Positions 11,101 to 16,671 of a DNA stretch of 64,000 bases are shown in pieces. The position numbers and the translations under genes were made by a program. The stretch comes from UBA4416 sp963422675 (GTDB taxonomy: Bacteria > Bacteroidota > Bacteroidia > B-17B0 > Aurantibacillaceae): the NCBI GenBank assembly GCA_963422675.2, contig CAXVYS010000024.1:1088121-1152120 (forward strand). The letters are read 5' to 3'. The number at the start of each line of letters is the position of its first letter. The stretch's first letter is position 1. A model generated the notes under the pieces. The model did no database searches. It had not been told where the DNA came from and saw only the letters and a program-made list of their open reading frames with translations.

Positions 11101-11689
11101 TTCTGGACCTGTTTATGATAATGATGCTCCTGAGGTATGGGTAGGAGGAAGTCCAGATTTATTGTCCGCAGGAAGATCAAACACTCAAAATATGCCCCAT
11201 GCTGTAAACTTTAAAGAACCCGGATCTAATGCAGGAATGGAATTTCCGGGAGCTCAATTTGGTGCTAGTTATGGTCCTGTTTCTTTAAACTCAGAAGGAG
11301 AGTTAGGTTTAACTAAAACTTTTGGCCCTATAGGCGTTGGCACAGGGGGGGTTGATTATAATGGTTATACGGCTGGTAGCAGCAAAGAAGTAAAAGCTCC
11401 AACATCTTACTACGTGGCTAGTGGTTCTTCACTAATCAAAAGAGTGGATGTAGTTGATGTGATTACTACAACTAATGCAGGAGTTGCTTCATCCACAAAT
11501 TATCAAAGATTTAAGAACGAGAATTTTGCGAATGGAACTTCTACTAATTATAAGAAGGTAAAAGATTCTACTCAGATGAATGGAAACTACAATTTTTCCA
11601 ATGGGGTATTTGGTGGATCAATTTCCGTACCTATTATATATAAAAATAACATGCCAGTAAATAAATCTTCCTTTTTAATAAAAAATTAA
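2189..11689 (+). CDS. Giant RHS/YD-repeat surface protein with variable C-terminal tail
   Basis: The product has 3166 residues with an N-terminal signal peptide ending near residue 34 (SSVAQ); a start at Met12 is also possible. In order it shows: Ig/FnIII-like strands (to ~330); a Cys-rich, low-complexity Ser/Thr region (~600-1420); YD repeats (~1468-2060, e.g. YYYDRAGNLVKTVSPAG and FSYDANGNILTLERNG); a beta-propeller-like stretch (~2200-2480); a DHLGN motif (~2495); two jelly-roll-like modules (~2517-2647, ~2665-2800); and the RHS-associated core (~2814-2900, YYAFGSPMPGR, YKYGFN, YDTRLGRRWNIDP, NPILLSDHHGD). The last ~265 residues after the core are Gly/Ser-rich and match no toxin family I know. 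RHS proteins form a shell that encloses a C-terminal effector, so a polymorphic toxin or adhesin role is plausible. No T9SS C-terminal domain is visible. The TPR lipoprotein gene starts 13 bases downstream. Confidence 0.85.
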   Translation: MMTLDNLKKQLMKWKSAKLAVLLALTIHVSSVAQITTFYKVPKVSYYYTNLTTPVTQILYLKTNSPTGNLSTCTSPTPNLRKATMNVLLNWNNDYIPTATETHSVTFNITAYNAFTGTSVIVASYNPQLVISKDKPQAYVSIDFTGLHPSIARFDVNPVYSCSTTPVNNKIAADVYYTEEFDYDVTVMGQIPVNPITVTGDNLVKFSWRDVNCIPAPNYQFQLLRLYNTRYVTALDERNITTAIDWSKALTVETGSSLQELSLTIAEGEGYYAWRVRPIGNTYEGGIANSRNWGQWSNSLTQNTTPSISTGTSPYLFYFSYNMYDFYNPATNGPGYTATPTHDGTRNWIFSRAFMEGDALSLGQVNMGESISYANKLQMKKQSQGRIMSENKTILSQTIYDYSGRAALNMMATPINRKTLGYVPAYIKNNSGLPYSAVDFDYSLNFVPSGYALNYRTPSPVDSVLSVNGLNSPSNYYSSINPIEDNVPTAAGYPYSRTLFSKDGTNTPLETSMPGKDHQINNTTVKHTTRAMHSGVADIELIRVFGDEAPDENSAYKTISIDANNTASVNYISKEGKTIATCLSSPSTSALLPINSASVAGFPVVSNINSNNSSYGPYAYRSFKTLALTEQTNVTLNYSLTTNTYSVCANFCATCDYKITLKVSDNSGETAPLTFTSIVQPTLPFSSNCSAVSVSTNTTILLPAGAYTIERIIETNTSPGSSYSSYINTFIQAVQSAEYTSLTSGTGTILGGGSINMASLFQSIKNNDLTNVYALLGVTSTDTYKLIKIGCDTLRVPIWPCTSHSCTDYDFEGYLYSQYGYTGATPVATKEALLQNMFNNLGYTYSYGDFNTVIQNMQCTSDCSKMSKMWDCWIGVVGLYKSQNNPNNIQPAVVATLPGGGSATLAGTNYLERFLSCVGYTITQISASAGTGVCNGGTEGYKTHPFKYIKYAGQCCSCESAFYQQTGTAVASIPTCPIAAATFTNYFNTVVATGTLTAANMSDSRKNYYLCFNNNYYSSPGNCNLVSASATGTFAASSATLGTSQCNEYCEGLYTEFVSKVNNLYHSNNMQIQGDVWTLQNIAPTGSVAVYVPGTTPYTADPGRDIPLSTIYCQANNLVNTCKSKCTLTPQLNGVGTTTALGSPAEIAAIQQIYTGQFVISLPVNGSCGSLASVSSGSFSLLSSLTRALNQKLNLVRATSPIGGMWWDYKTFVSQAFSPTISALFGNTYVFVHPDIPSFFDTNASYVVYNFNKNQSPTSIILPKYIASINAVGATPNFTYTSVTTAPTSAIVSPSVYPTYLFTSGTSTFVPYTNAYTGFNFMPVTEALLDAQNCALTNPVTTPVFNIDGTTVLTSYNHAATTFTNTYGYWQYNVSIDVPSGSNTCPALCYTIQPFSTQAPPGELINDLSPLSCEAKTLKQLSDALNAQVSTLLTGYYTRLTNQYKQKCYTSLVDVFTASYVLKYHHYTLYYYDRAGNLVKTVSPAGVTTTAANRLTHPVHTFITEYAYNSLTQLVRQYTPDGGETNFWYDAKGKLRFSQNAKQLSSNLFSYTKYDALTRIIEVGEFISTIPIITANINTVTYPTVGNETQKTKTVYSTPAAGISYFGGKLQRYLQNRVSYSLTDKDGNLATTGDQVATYYSYDPHGNVEWLIQDIPELGRNYIAYEYDLISGSVVKVRYNEAFSDQFFHRYSYDIDKRLKSAETSTDGIYWEKDATYNYYLHGPLKRTQIGQDAVQGLDYAYTIHGWLKAMNGIGSSVDPGGDGGFTDMNMYVAKDAYSMILSYYKNDYFNKSSALSSSSPLNINNTYELFNGNISGWTQSFDPKILPATGFQFNTAQTARLFRYDELNRLITADSYTNGVSPVWNAVGDYSEKFSYDANGNILTLERNGNSTSGLPMDKLDYSYYSQTATAYVPNKMAPPPIANPTNRLAQVTDVYNTAGYSDDIETQAANNFSYDAIGNLTASVADGLSLIKWNVYGKLDQIQKTNGTVIDFLYDASGNRVLKRVSTAPVATLANQTTTYYVKDASGNSMGVYERTNTGTSPNFTANFTLKEEPIYGSERIGLRNKAIVRPVNFTAGTPPAPQNLPTLVHTGSYRNIMLPLSNNISKQVYMRNINSSSESATAVLGTSEHVETVPSEATAVTYNMGRAQAILHDQFGNPVLSMYAYSSSAGVNTTVVYLRDTIKIPVPPDLNCNPNTQAMLMQKTGSTDEYYLFTIGNDNKPYYHTIDVTAAAVTNYNTVLDDTNADYGQTMALFEDLTGQGSSTLYLRRFNSSTNTAILSPYSITTAGISLVSHTTLGSAINSSVAGEMVISPSGTLLAIANNSTSVASEIKIYTLGVDHQPLTSLGSRTFGGIGKSVEFTNNDISLYYTSASSTGVATVSLLRVPVASFVADKAVTIHTQTSTAISGSVRRGANGNMYYLTNTTTDTRNATLNMFTNPDATVANGRVILPGVIINGSLHPHPHQWWYINLSAFAPATVYNRQLDNKTYEIKDHLGNIHATIKDYKVRFGTVATTDVIYEENFNDGGTGGFVVNPSPGGTIIQNTIYNPNVMQVYTSAANGLISKAIPLGSSAGGQYILSFDYQAGSATFATYNVPMGLTSNMGDMYGAMAFNGRNDEVISVPPGVSTITLYFSNPNSTPGQSFYIDNILLKKLDPPSTVSSGVVINENFSTPSNWIGNNVTVSYASSTLKLASTPTSNTGWNVATKTVNLLADQMYKVSFSIPASSIGSNVMSFAYDNDEASPWLDYSAQFTTPTAATGSYTFYIIPKTNNGTFFFQVGGSNYTFNVDIDDFKVENVIGGVKPLYQAVLNTATDYYAFGSPMPGRSFNSGNYKYGFNKQLKDDDILNIPGSLNSAEYWEYDTRLGRRWNIDPVTDVSNGSYTCFSDNPILLSDHHGDTPGEPVSGKTNATSIPKGQIGSSSSSSDEPSSLLKPSRSITPQDRTVVAGGIKPININKGISSAPINNIVSGPVYDNDAPEVWVGGSPDLLSAGRSNTQNMPHAVNFKEPGSNAGMEFPGAQFGASYGPVSLNSEGELGLTKTFGPIGVGTGGVDYNGYTAGSSKEVKAPTSYYVASGSSLIKRVDVVDVITTTNAGVASSTNYQRFKNENFANGTSTNYKKVKDSTQMNGNYNFSNGVFGGSISVPIIYKNNMPVNKSSFLIKN

Positions 11690-11702
11690 TAGAGATATAA
11701 AA

Positions 11703-12614
11703 ATGAGATTACTTATTATTAATATATTTTTTGGATTATTTATGTTAATTTCCTTCAATAGTTGTGTTGAAGGAAATCAACCAGAAAGACAAGATGTGAG
11801 TTCTAAAATTGATAGTTTATCAAAGTTAGCAGCACAAAGGAAGTTTGACAGTATAGGTATGATTGCTGATTTTATTACAAACTCAGGAGGGCGATTAACT
11901 ACCAAAGAAACACTCGAAATCTACTATGCTGATACTAATATAACGGGTAATTTAGTTAATCTTGGAGGTACATTAATCGATGATGGAAGGATAAAAGAAG
12001 GACTACGCTGTTTAAACAAAGCCTTGATAAAAGATAAAGGGTTTTCGCCTGAAATATTTTATTTTAAAGGTATAGCATGGCATACACTAGCTAATAGAGA
12101 TAGCATGTATTATTATTTTAGTAAAGCTATTTCTTTAGATAGCGAAAATGTAAGATACTATTATAATAGATCATTAGCTTATGCTGAAGATTCCCTTTTC
12201 GAACAAGCCATTAATGATATCACAGAATCAATTAAAATTCAACCTAATAACCGAAGCCTTTACGTTGTCAGAGGTGGATTTAAAATAGCAATAGGGGACT
12301 TCAAAGGTGCTGTACCTGATATGGAAGAAATTCCTGTTTCAATGAAAAAAAACCATATAGTTTTCCGAGATAGAGGACTCATTTACCTCAAATTAAATGA
12401 TTTCAAAAGATGTATCAAAGAATGTAACATTAGTATTGGAATAAATCCAACTTATGGTAATGTTTACGGTGTAAGAGCTGCTGCTAAATCACAGTTGGGT
12501 GATTATGATGGAGCTTATGAAGATTTGAGGAGAGCAGTAGAATTAGGCGACAAAGAGTCCATTCCTTATTTAAAGCAGTACGAAGAGTTTTATAGAACAC
12601 ATAAAAAAACTTAG
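11703..12614 (+). CDS. TPR-repeat lipoprotein directly downstream of the RHS tail
   Basis: It encodes 303 residues. The N-terminus MRLLIINIFFGLFMLISFNSC is a lipoprotein signal with the acceptor Cys at residue 21. The rest is a helical array of about five tetratricopeptide repeats (for example FSPEIFYFKGIAWHTLANRD, VRYYYNRSLAYAEDSLFEQA, YGNVYGVRAAAKSQLGDYDGA). TPR arrays bind peptides or partner proteins. The gene starts 13 bases after the giant RHS gene, on the same strand, and is visibly richer in A+T than the RHS body. Position and composition fit an immunity protein acquired together with the RHS tail; an anchoring or chaperone role is equally compatible. The TPR and lipoprotein calls are read from sequence; the immunity role is inference. 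Confidence 0.7.
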   Translation: MRLLIINIFFGLFMLISFNSCVEGNQPERQDVSSKIDSLSKLAAQRKFDSIGMIADFITNSGGRLTTKETLEIYYADTNITGNLVNLGGTLIDDGRIKEGLRCLNKALIKDKGFSPEIFYFKGIAWHTLANRDSMYYYFSKAISLDSENVRYYYNRSLAYAEDSLFEQAINDITESIKIQPNNRSLYVVRGGFKIAIGDFKGAVPDMEEIPVSMKKNHIVFRDRGLIYLKLNDFKRCIKECNISIGINPTYGNVYGVRAAAKSQLGDYDGAYEDLRRAVELGDKESIPYLKQYEEFYRTHKKT

Positions 12615-12753
12615 GTGGTAATGTCTAGATAATTGATTTATTTGAAACAGAATTAATATTTAAACTAAAATTGATTATCAAGTAAAAAAGAATTGCTTTA
12701 TTTGCTGTTGTGACAAAAAAAGTACTAAAGAATAATTTAATAAGACCCAAAAA

Positions 12754-14088
12754 ATGAAAAAACAGTTACTATGTATCGCTTTTGTAACAAGCCAGTTATT
12801 TGTAAACGGACAAATAACTTCAACAGGAAGTTTAATAACAGCCCGAATTGGCCACGAATCACAGGTATTGCCAAGTGGCAATGTTATTGTGATGGGAGGA
12901 GACAATTATACCTTATCTAATTTTGCAACCTATAAAACGTGTGAAATATATAACACTACTTCAGGCACATGGAGTGCAAGTATAAGTATGAAAGATACAC
13001 GGAGTTATTTCTCGTCAGTGACACTAAATAATGGGAAAATATTGGTTATGGGCGGTGCAGTAGGCGATTATTATTCGGGAACACCTTATATCAGGAAAAG
13101 TTGTGAGTTGTATGATCCCGCTACAAATACCTGGGCATATACAGATAGTATGCAGACAGGGCACATCGGTCATTTTGCAGTAAAACTTAATAATGGAAAA
13201 GTTTTAATTGGAGGCGGAAATTTAGGTTCAACAGCCTGTCAACTGTATGATCCAGCTACAGGATTATGGTCTGCTACAGGTAGTTTGGCGATTACTCGTG
13301 AACATCAGGATATTGTACTGTTAGCTAATGGCAATGCCCTTATAAGTGGCGGGTATGTTAATACTGCCGAAGTGTACAATGCAAATACAGGTACATGGTC
13401 TTCAGGAGGAACGATGAGTACAATTCATAATTTTCATTCTTCAATTTTGTTGAATAATCAGAAAGTACTAATTGCAGGCGGTGGAAGTCCTACATGTGAA
13501 TTGTATGATCCGAACACAAATACATTTACTACAACTGGGACTATGTCGCATGAAAGAAACCGTTGTCCGGAAGTATTATTATCAAATGGAAATGCACTAT
13601 CCTTTGGGTTAGCTGATTTTTTCTCACCAACAAGTACCAAATGTATTGAAACATACAATCCAGCCCTTGGTGTATGGTCTACTGCAACATATACCACCGG
13701 ATCATATTTCGGTGTTAATGGATATACAATACATAAATTATCTAATGGAACTATCCTTATTATTGGAGGTACTTTTACTTCCGGTAATGGGGCATCTAAA
13801 GGCTGTTTTTTAGTAAGTGGCTCAAGTTCTACAGGTATTAATGCGTTACAGTCTTCTTCTTTATTGACATTTTTTCCTAACCCGGCAAAAGACTATATAA
13901 CAATTGATGTGGCATTAATAGAAAAAGAGTCGGAGTGTGTCATCTACGCAGCTGATGGGTCTGAAAAAATACATACTATATTACAGAATGATAAATTGAT
14001 AGATATTAAACAACTTTCATCTGGTATTTATTTTATATGTTTAAAAAATGGTAGTGATATGATGTCTGCAAAATTTATAAAAGAATAG
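12754..14088 (+). CDS. Secreted kelch-repeat protein with T9SS type A sorting domain
   Basis: The product has 444 residues with a signal peptide (MKKQLLCIAFVTSQLFVNGQ, cleavage after ~20). Residues ~25-350 contain about six kelch-like blades, each with paired Gly and a Tyr...Trp pattern (ILVMGG...CELYDPATNTW, VLIGGG...CQLYDPATGLW, ALISGG...AEVYNANTGTW, VLIAGGG...CELYDPNTNTF), predicting a beta-propeller. The last ~80 residues are a typical T9SS type A C-terminal domain (FFPNPAKDYITID ... LSSGIYFICLKNG ... KFIKE), which directs export through the type IX system and usually surface attachment. It is monocistronic, with a good terminator at 14181. Substrate unknown. Confidence 0.85.
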   Translation: MKKQLLCIAFVTSQLFVNGQITSTGSLITARIGHESQVLPSGNVIVMGGDNYTLSNFATYKTCEIYNTTSGTWSASISMKDTRSYFSSVTLNNGKILVMGGAVGDYYSGTPYIRKSCELYDPATNTWAYTDSMQTGHIGHFAVKLNNGKVLIGGGNLGSTACQLYDPATGLWSATGSLAITREHQDIVLLANGNALISGGYVNTAEVYNANTGTWSSGGTMSTIHNFHSSILLNNQKVLIAGGGSPTCELYDPNTNTFTTTGTMSHERNRCPEVLLSNGNALSFGLADFFSPTSTKCIETYNPALGVWSTATYTTGSYFGVNGYTIHKLSNGTILIIGGTFTSGNGASKGCFLVSGSSSTGINALQSSSLLTFFPNPAKDYITIDVALIEKESECVIYAADGSEKIHTILQNDKLIDIKQLSSGIYFICLKNGSDMMSAKFIKE

Positions 14089-14169
14089 AATATGAGAGAA
14101 TGTTCAGAATAGCACTTTTGAAGGAATTAAATTCAAATAGTGGTGTTAATCAGTAAAATAAACAATAAA

Positions 14170-14583
14170 TTAGTTAACAAAAGCGAGGGTATTTACCTTC
14201 GCTTTTTTATTTAAGATTAAACACAGATTTAATAAGAGTTGTAGAATTCCATATTTATCTGATATAAAACTGAAATGCCCTTTTAAAACATAATTAACAA
14301 AAGTATCAGAAAATTCACCTTGATAATCATACTTTAAATAAGCTCTGAATTTACTGTTTAAATGAGCTCTGGTGATGTCTTCAAAGCCTTTAACATTTGT
14401 AGAATTATCAAGGAAGCTAATAAAAACAGATAGTAGATAGTCATGCTAAACTTGATGCTAGCACTATATATGCAAACAGTTCAATATAAAGAATACGTAA
14501 AACCACGTGTTTTTTAGCTTATACTTCGATCTGCTTTTCAGTCTTTGTAGATAAATATTCTACTAATGACTGTATTCATCCAT
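14170..14583 (-). pseudogene. Decayed gene remnant with frameshifts and an in-frame stop
   Basis: Reading the minus strand from an ATG at 14583, four bases after the stop of the 85-residue gene, gives protein-like sequence broken by lesions. MDEYS shifts frame to LVEYLSTKTEKQIEV, then comes a TAA. AKKHVVLRILYIELFAYIVL follows in the same frame up to a TGA near 14435, and the next frame, opened just after a TAG, continues with about 70 stop-free codons (DYLLSVFISFLDNSTNVKGF ... FVNYVLKGHFSFISDKYGIL). That last stretch has no usable start codon. The composition looks coding rather than random, suggesting a gene that has decayed by at least two frameshifts and one stop. The 3' end overlaps the kelch terminator, so the true remnant may end near 14220. 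Family not recognised. Confidence 0.4.
14181..14213 (+). terminator. Rho-independent terminator of the kelch gene
   Basis: A 10-bp stem (14181-14190 with 14195-14204, one G-U pair, four-base loop ATTT) is followed by a T-rich tract. It lies 92 bases after the kelch stop codon. Confidence 0.8.
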
Positions 14584-14586
14584 TTA

Positions 14587-14844
14587 TTAGTTTAAACGTT
14601 CAAGTGTATAAACCAGACCTTTTGTGGTTAATTTCGTGAAAATGGAATTATCCTCTATTAATCCATCAAGTTCTAATTCAAAGATAACAATTGGCATTAT
14701 TAATAGCTCAGCTTTTATAATATTGAAATCATGTTTCATTTCCTGTGTAGGAATGTAAGAATGATTTTTCATACCATATAAAATAGTTAATATTTTATTC
14801 TTTAAATCCTCTTTAGCTTTCACATTATCGTGGATTGTTTTCAT
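14587..14844 (-). CDS. Small orphan protein, possibly winged-helix-like
   Basis: It encodes 85 residues from an ATG at 14844. The sequence alternates charged helices (VKAKEDLKNKILTILYGMK) with a hydrophobic segment (AELLIMPIVIFELELDGLI) and ends in TKLTTKGLVYTLERLN. The pattern of a helix pair followed by an ELxxxGxI...TxxG wing is like small winged-helix proteins, but the match is weak. It is A+T-rich, stands beside decayed sequence and the candidate integrated element, and may be element cargo or a host orphan. It may itself be a fragment. No function is assigned. Confidence 0.4.
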   Translation of the reverse strand: MKTIHDNVKAKEDLKNKILTILYGMKNHSYIPTQEMKHDFNIIKAELLIMPIVIFELELDGLIEDNSIFTKLTTKGLVYTLERLN

Positions 14845-14967
14845 TATGATAGAATTTATAATTCTAAGTTATACATTATTCTATGGAGAAAGCCTCAACT
14901 TAATAGAATCACGTATTAATCCGTGTTCGGATGCGTATAAATACGTAGGATAAATTGTCAATTATGA

Positions 14968-15264
14968 TTACATATATGTAAATTAACAATGTCTAACGGT
15001 TTAACCGATTTTTTTATGCCCTATCCCGTGCAAGTTAAGTGCAAGGTGTGAATGAAACAGGCTAAAGTTCTTTATAGTCGCTATATGTAGAGTCCCCCAA
15101 CTAATTAGTTGGTGACTGTTGGTAATGTTTTAAAGAAATGGTACGTTCTTTTAACTAAAAGTCACGAAAAGTAGGCTATAAGTTAGGTGAAAAGTGTACC
15201 TAACTTGCACGACCCCATATAGTATAAGGATTTTAGAACCATTTTTTACACAATTTCCTTATAC
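14968..15264. repeat. Noncoding stretch dense in palindromes and inverted repeats (candidate attachment site or structured RNA)
   Basis: No gene is visible between 14845 and 15363. It contains a 14-bp palindrome TTACATATATGTAA (14968-14981); a 14-bp inverted repeat with one mismatch (CGTGCAAGTTAAGT 15027-15040 against ACCTAACTTGCACG 15198-15211); a perfect 16-bp palindrome CCAACTAATTAGTTGG (15097-15112) with outer GTC/GAC arms (15092-15116); a bulged hairpin at 15129-15153; a perfect 8-bp hairpin (15181-15188 with 15198-15205) that competes with the long-range helix for the same bases; and a perfect 9-bp inverted repeat GTATAAGGA/TCCTTATAC (15222-15230, 15256-15264). A seven-base direct repeat GTGCAAG occurs at 15028 and 15039. 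It sits upstream of the MerR-like gene and the serine recombinase. Confidence 0.6.
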
Positions 15265-15363
15265 AGTAAGCCTATTTGAAGCTTTGCAACCTTATTTTTA
15301 ACGTTTCGTATAACAATTCAATTACACTATTGTAATTTAATAAATTACTTGTATATTTATAGT

Positions 15364-16284
15364 ATGAAAAAAGATAAAACCATACAATTAGCCCCTTTGG
15401 AAAATATCACCATTAACCTAAATGATTTTTTTGGTCAATCGACATTAGATAAAGCAGGTGAACTATACGAACAATTAGAACGCCCTATACTGAATGGTAA
15501 ACAAACAGGAATAGAACCCCGAAATTTAAACCATTGGGTGAAAGTATTAAATGAGAACCCCGCTAAAGTGTGGGGTAAAAAATTCACGTTCGTGGATTTT
15601 GTATGGATTAAGATCGTGGAACAGTTAAGGGGGTTGAATGTCGGCTTTGAATTAATCAAAAACTTTAAAAGCTATTTGTTTGAACCGATCAAAGTAAAAG
15701 GACTGCTAACGTCCATGCAACAAGCTAAAAACTATATCGTAGAAAATTTACCAAAAGACCAACAACAAAAGTTGTTAGAGTTATTATATACCCCCGAAAC
15801 CAAAACGGAAGTGAATTTTACCATGCTACATATTGTAATAATAGATAGCATCCTTAACAAACTGCCTTTATCCGTTGCTATATTTTTGGATGGCTCTTAT
15901 CAAATACTGGATAAAAGTAAAGAACACCTGTATAGTGAAGACGAACAACACAAATTGCTGTTTGACACCTATATAACCGTTTCTATTTCCTCCATCTTAA
16001 AAAGCTTTTTACGTTCCGAGTTATCGGGCTTCGTCGTTCCAAAGTTAGGACTGTTGTCTTATGCCGAAAACAAATTGTTTGAAGTCGTACACAGTGGGGA
16101 CTATGAAAGTATCTTGATTCATTTTAAAGACAAAAAAATGAAGTCGTTGGAATTAAAGAAAAATGAAGATATAAAACAACGCATTGTTGACATTTTAGAT
16201 AAGGGAGCCTATGGAGAAATAGTCGTTAAGAAACACAAAGGCGTTGTAACCAAAATAGAGAACACCATTAAAATTATTTTATAA
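15364..16284 (+). CDS. MerR-like DNA-binding protein of the recombinase module
   Basis: The ATG at 15364 gives 306 residues; a TTG at 15349 would add five. Residues ~55-105 (NHWVKVLNENPAKVWGKKFT, FVDFVWIKIVEQLRGLNVGF) resemble a MerR-type winged helix: a Trp-containing recognition turn, then an F-x-D-x-V-W-I-K-I-x-x-x-L-R helix. The remaining ~200 residues are helical with a basic C-terminus (KKHKGVVTKIENTIKI) and match nothing I recognise. The upstream 15 kb region is rich in dyads, which would suit an autoregulator. It precedes the small gene and the serine recombinase on the same strand, so a role as regulator or directionality factor of the element is a reasonable inference. Low G+C compared with neighbouring housekeeping genes. 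Confidence 0.6.
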   Translation: MKKDKTIQLAPLENITINLNDFFGQSTLDKAGELYEQLERPILNGKQTGIEPRNLNHWVKVLNENPAKVWGKKFTFVDFVWIKIVEQLRGLNVGFELIKNFKSYLFEPIKVKGLLTSMQQAKNYIVENLPKDQQQKLLELLYTPETKTEVNFTMLHIVIIDSILNKLPLSVAIFLDGSYQILDKSKEHLYSEDEQHKLLFDTYITVSISSILKSFLRSELSGFVVPKLGLLSYAENKLFEVVHSGDYESILIHFKDKKMKSLELKKNEDIKQRIVDILDKGAYGEIVVKKHKGVVTKIENTIKIIL

Positions 16285-16308
16285 AGTAAAAGTAGATACA
16301 GGATCATT

Positions 16309-16384
16309 GTTTGGCTACGTTCCCTGTACCGTTCTTTATGTATTGCACAAAGGTGTAAAATCGGATGTCGTTTGGCTACGTTCC
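16309..16384 (+). repeat. 15-bp direct repeats in the leader of the small gene
   Basis: GTTTGGCTACGTTCC occurs at 16309-16323 and again at 16370-16384, 61 bases apart, between the MerR-like gene and the small gene. The sequences between and around the copies differ. It may be a paired binding site for the upstream regulator or a recombination sub-site; neither is shown. Confidence 0.5.
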
Positions 16385-16401
16385 GTTTTAACGCCCCCTA
16401 C

Positions 16402-16671
16402 ATGGGGATCTATATGAACTCCCTAACTACCTTGCCAAAAGGACAGCAGGAACTACGAAATGTAGCCATGAAAACATTAAACAATAGTGATAAGATTTCA
16501 CTTACAGAATGCAAAAGGATTTTAAATATAAACGGAAATAATTATTCCGACGAAGAAATTTTAAGAATAAGAAATTGGTTATACCATTATTCTGAAATGA
16601 CCCTTTTATTTTTAGAGAAAAAAACAGACGAAGAAATAGTAGAACTTAAAAAGCTAATCAGAAAAGTATGA
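16402..16671 (+). CDS. Small protein translationally coupled to the serine recombinase
   Basis: The ATG at 16402 gives 89 residues. Alternatives are TTG 16372, which would run through one of the 15-bp repeats, and ATG 16414. The product is helical and charged (LTECKRILNINGNNYSDEEI, EKKTDEEIVELKKLIRKV), with no signal or membrane segment. Its stop overlaps the recombinase start (ATGA at 16668-16671), which indicates translational coupling. Small ORFs in this position are common ahead of Bacteroidota serine recombinases and may act as accessory or directionality proteins; that role is inferred from position. Confidence 0.6.
   Translation: MGIYMNSLTTLPKGQQELRNVAMKTLNNSDKISLTECKRILNINGNNYSDEEILRIRNWLYHYSEMTLLFLEKKTDEEIVELKKLIRKV

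Noticed and set aside
11400..11689. T9SS C-terminal sorting domain at the end of the RHS giant.
   Set aside because: No PNP...G-Y/F...V-x-x-x-G pattern or terminal Lys-rich strand is present; export route of this protein is unresolved.
15027..15211. Inverted repeats around ~160 noncoding bases, reminiscent of a retron msr-msd (a1/a2 arms).
   Set aside because: No reverse transcriptase gene is adjacent; the next protein is MerR-like and then a serine recombinase. The structure is kept as an unassigned repeat/RNA candidate.
15027..15270. Start GTGCAAG considered as a group II intron 5' end.
   Set aside because: No domain V-like GAGCCGTATG...GAAA...CGGTTC segment and no intron-encoded protein were found.
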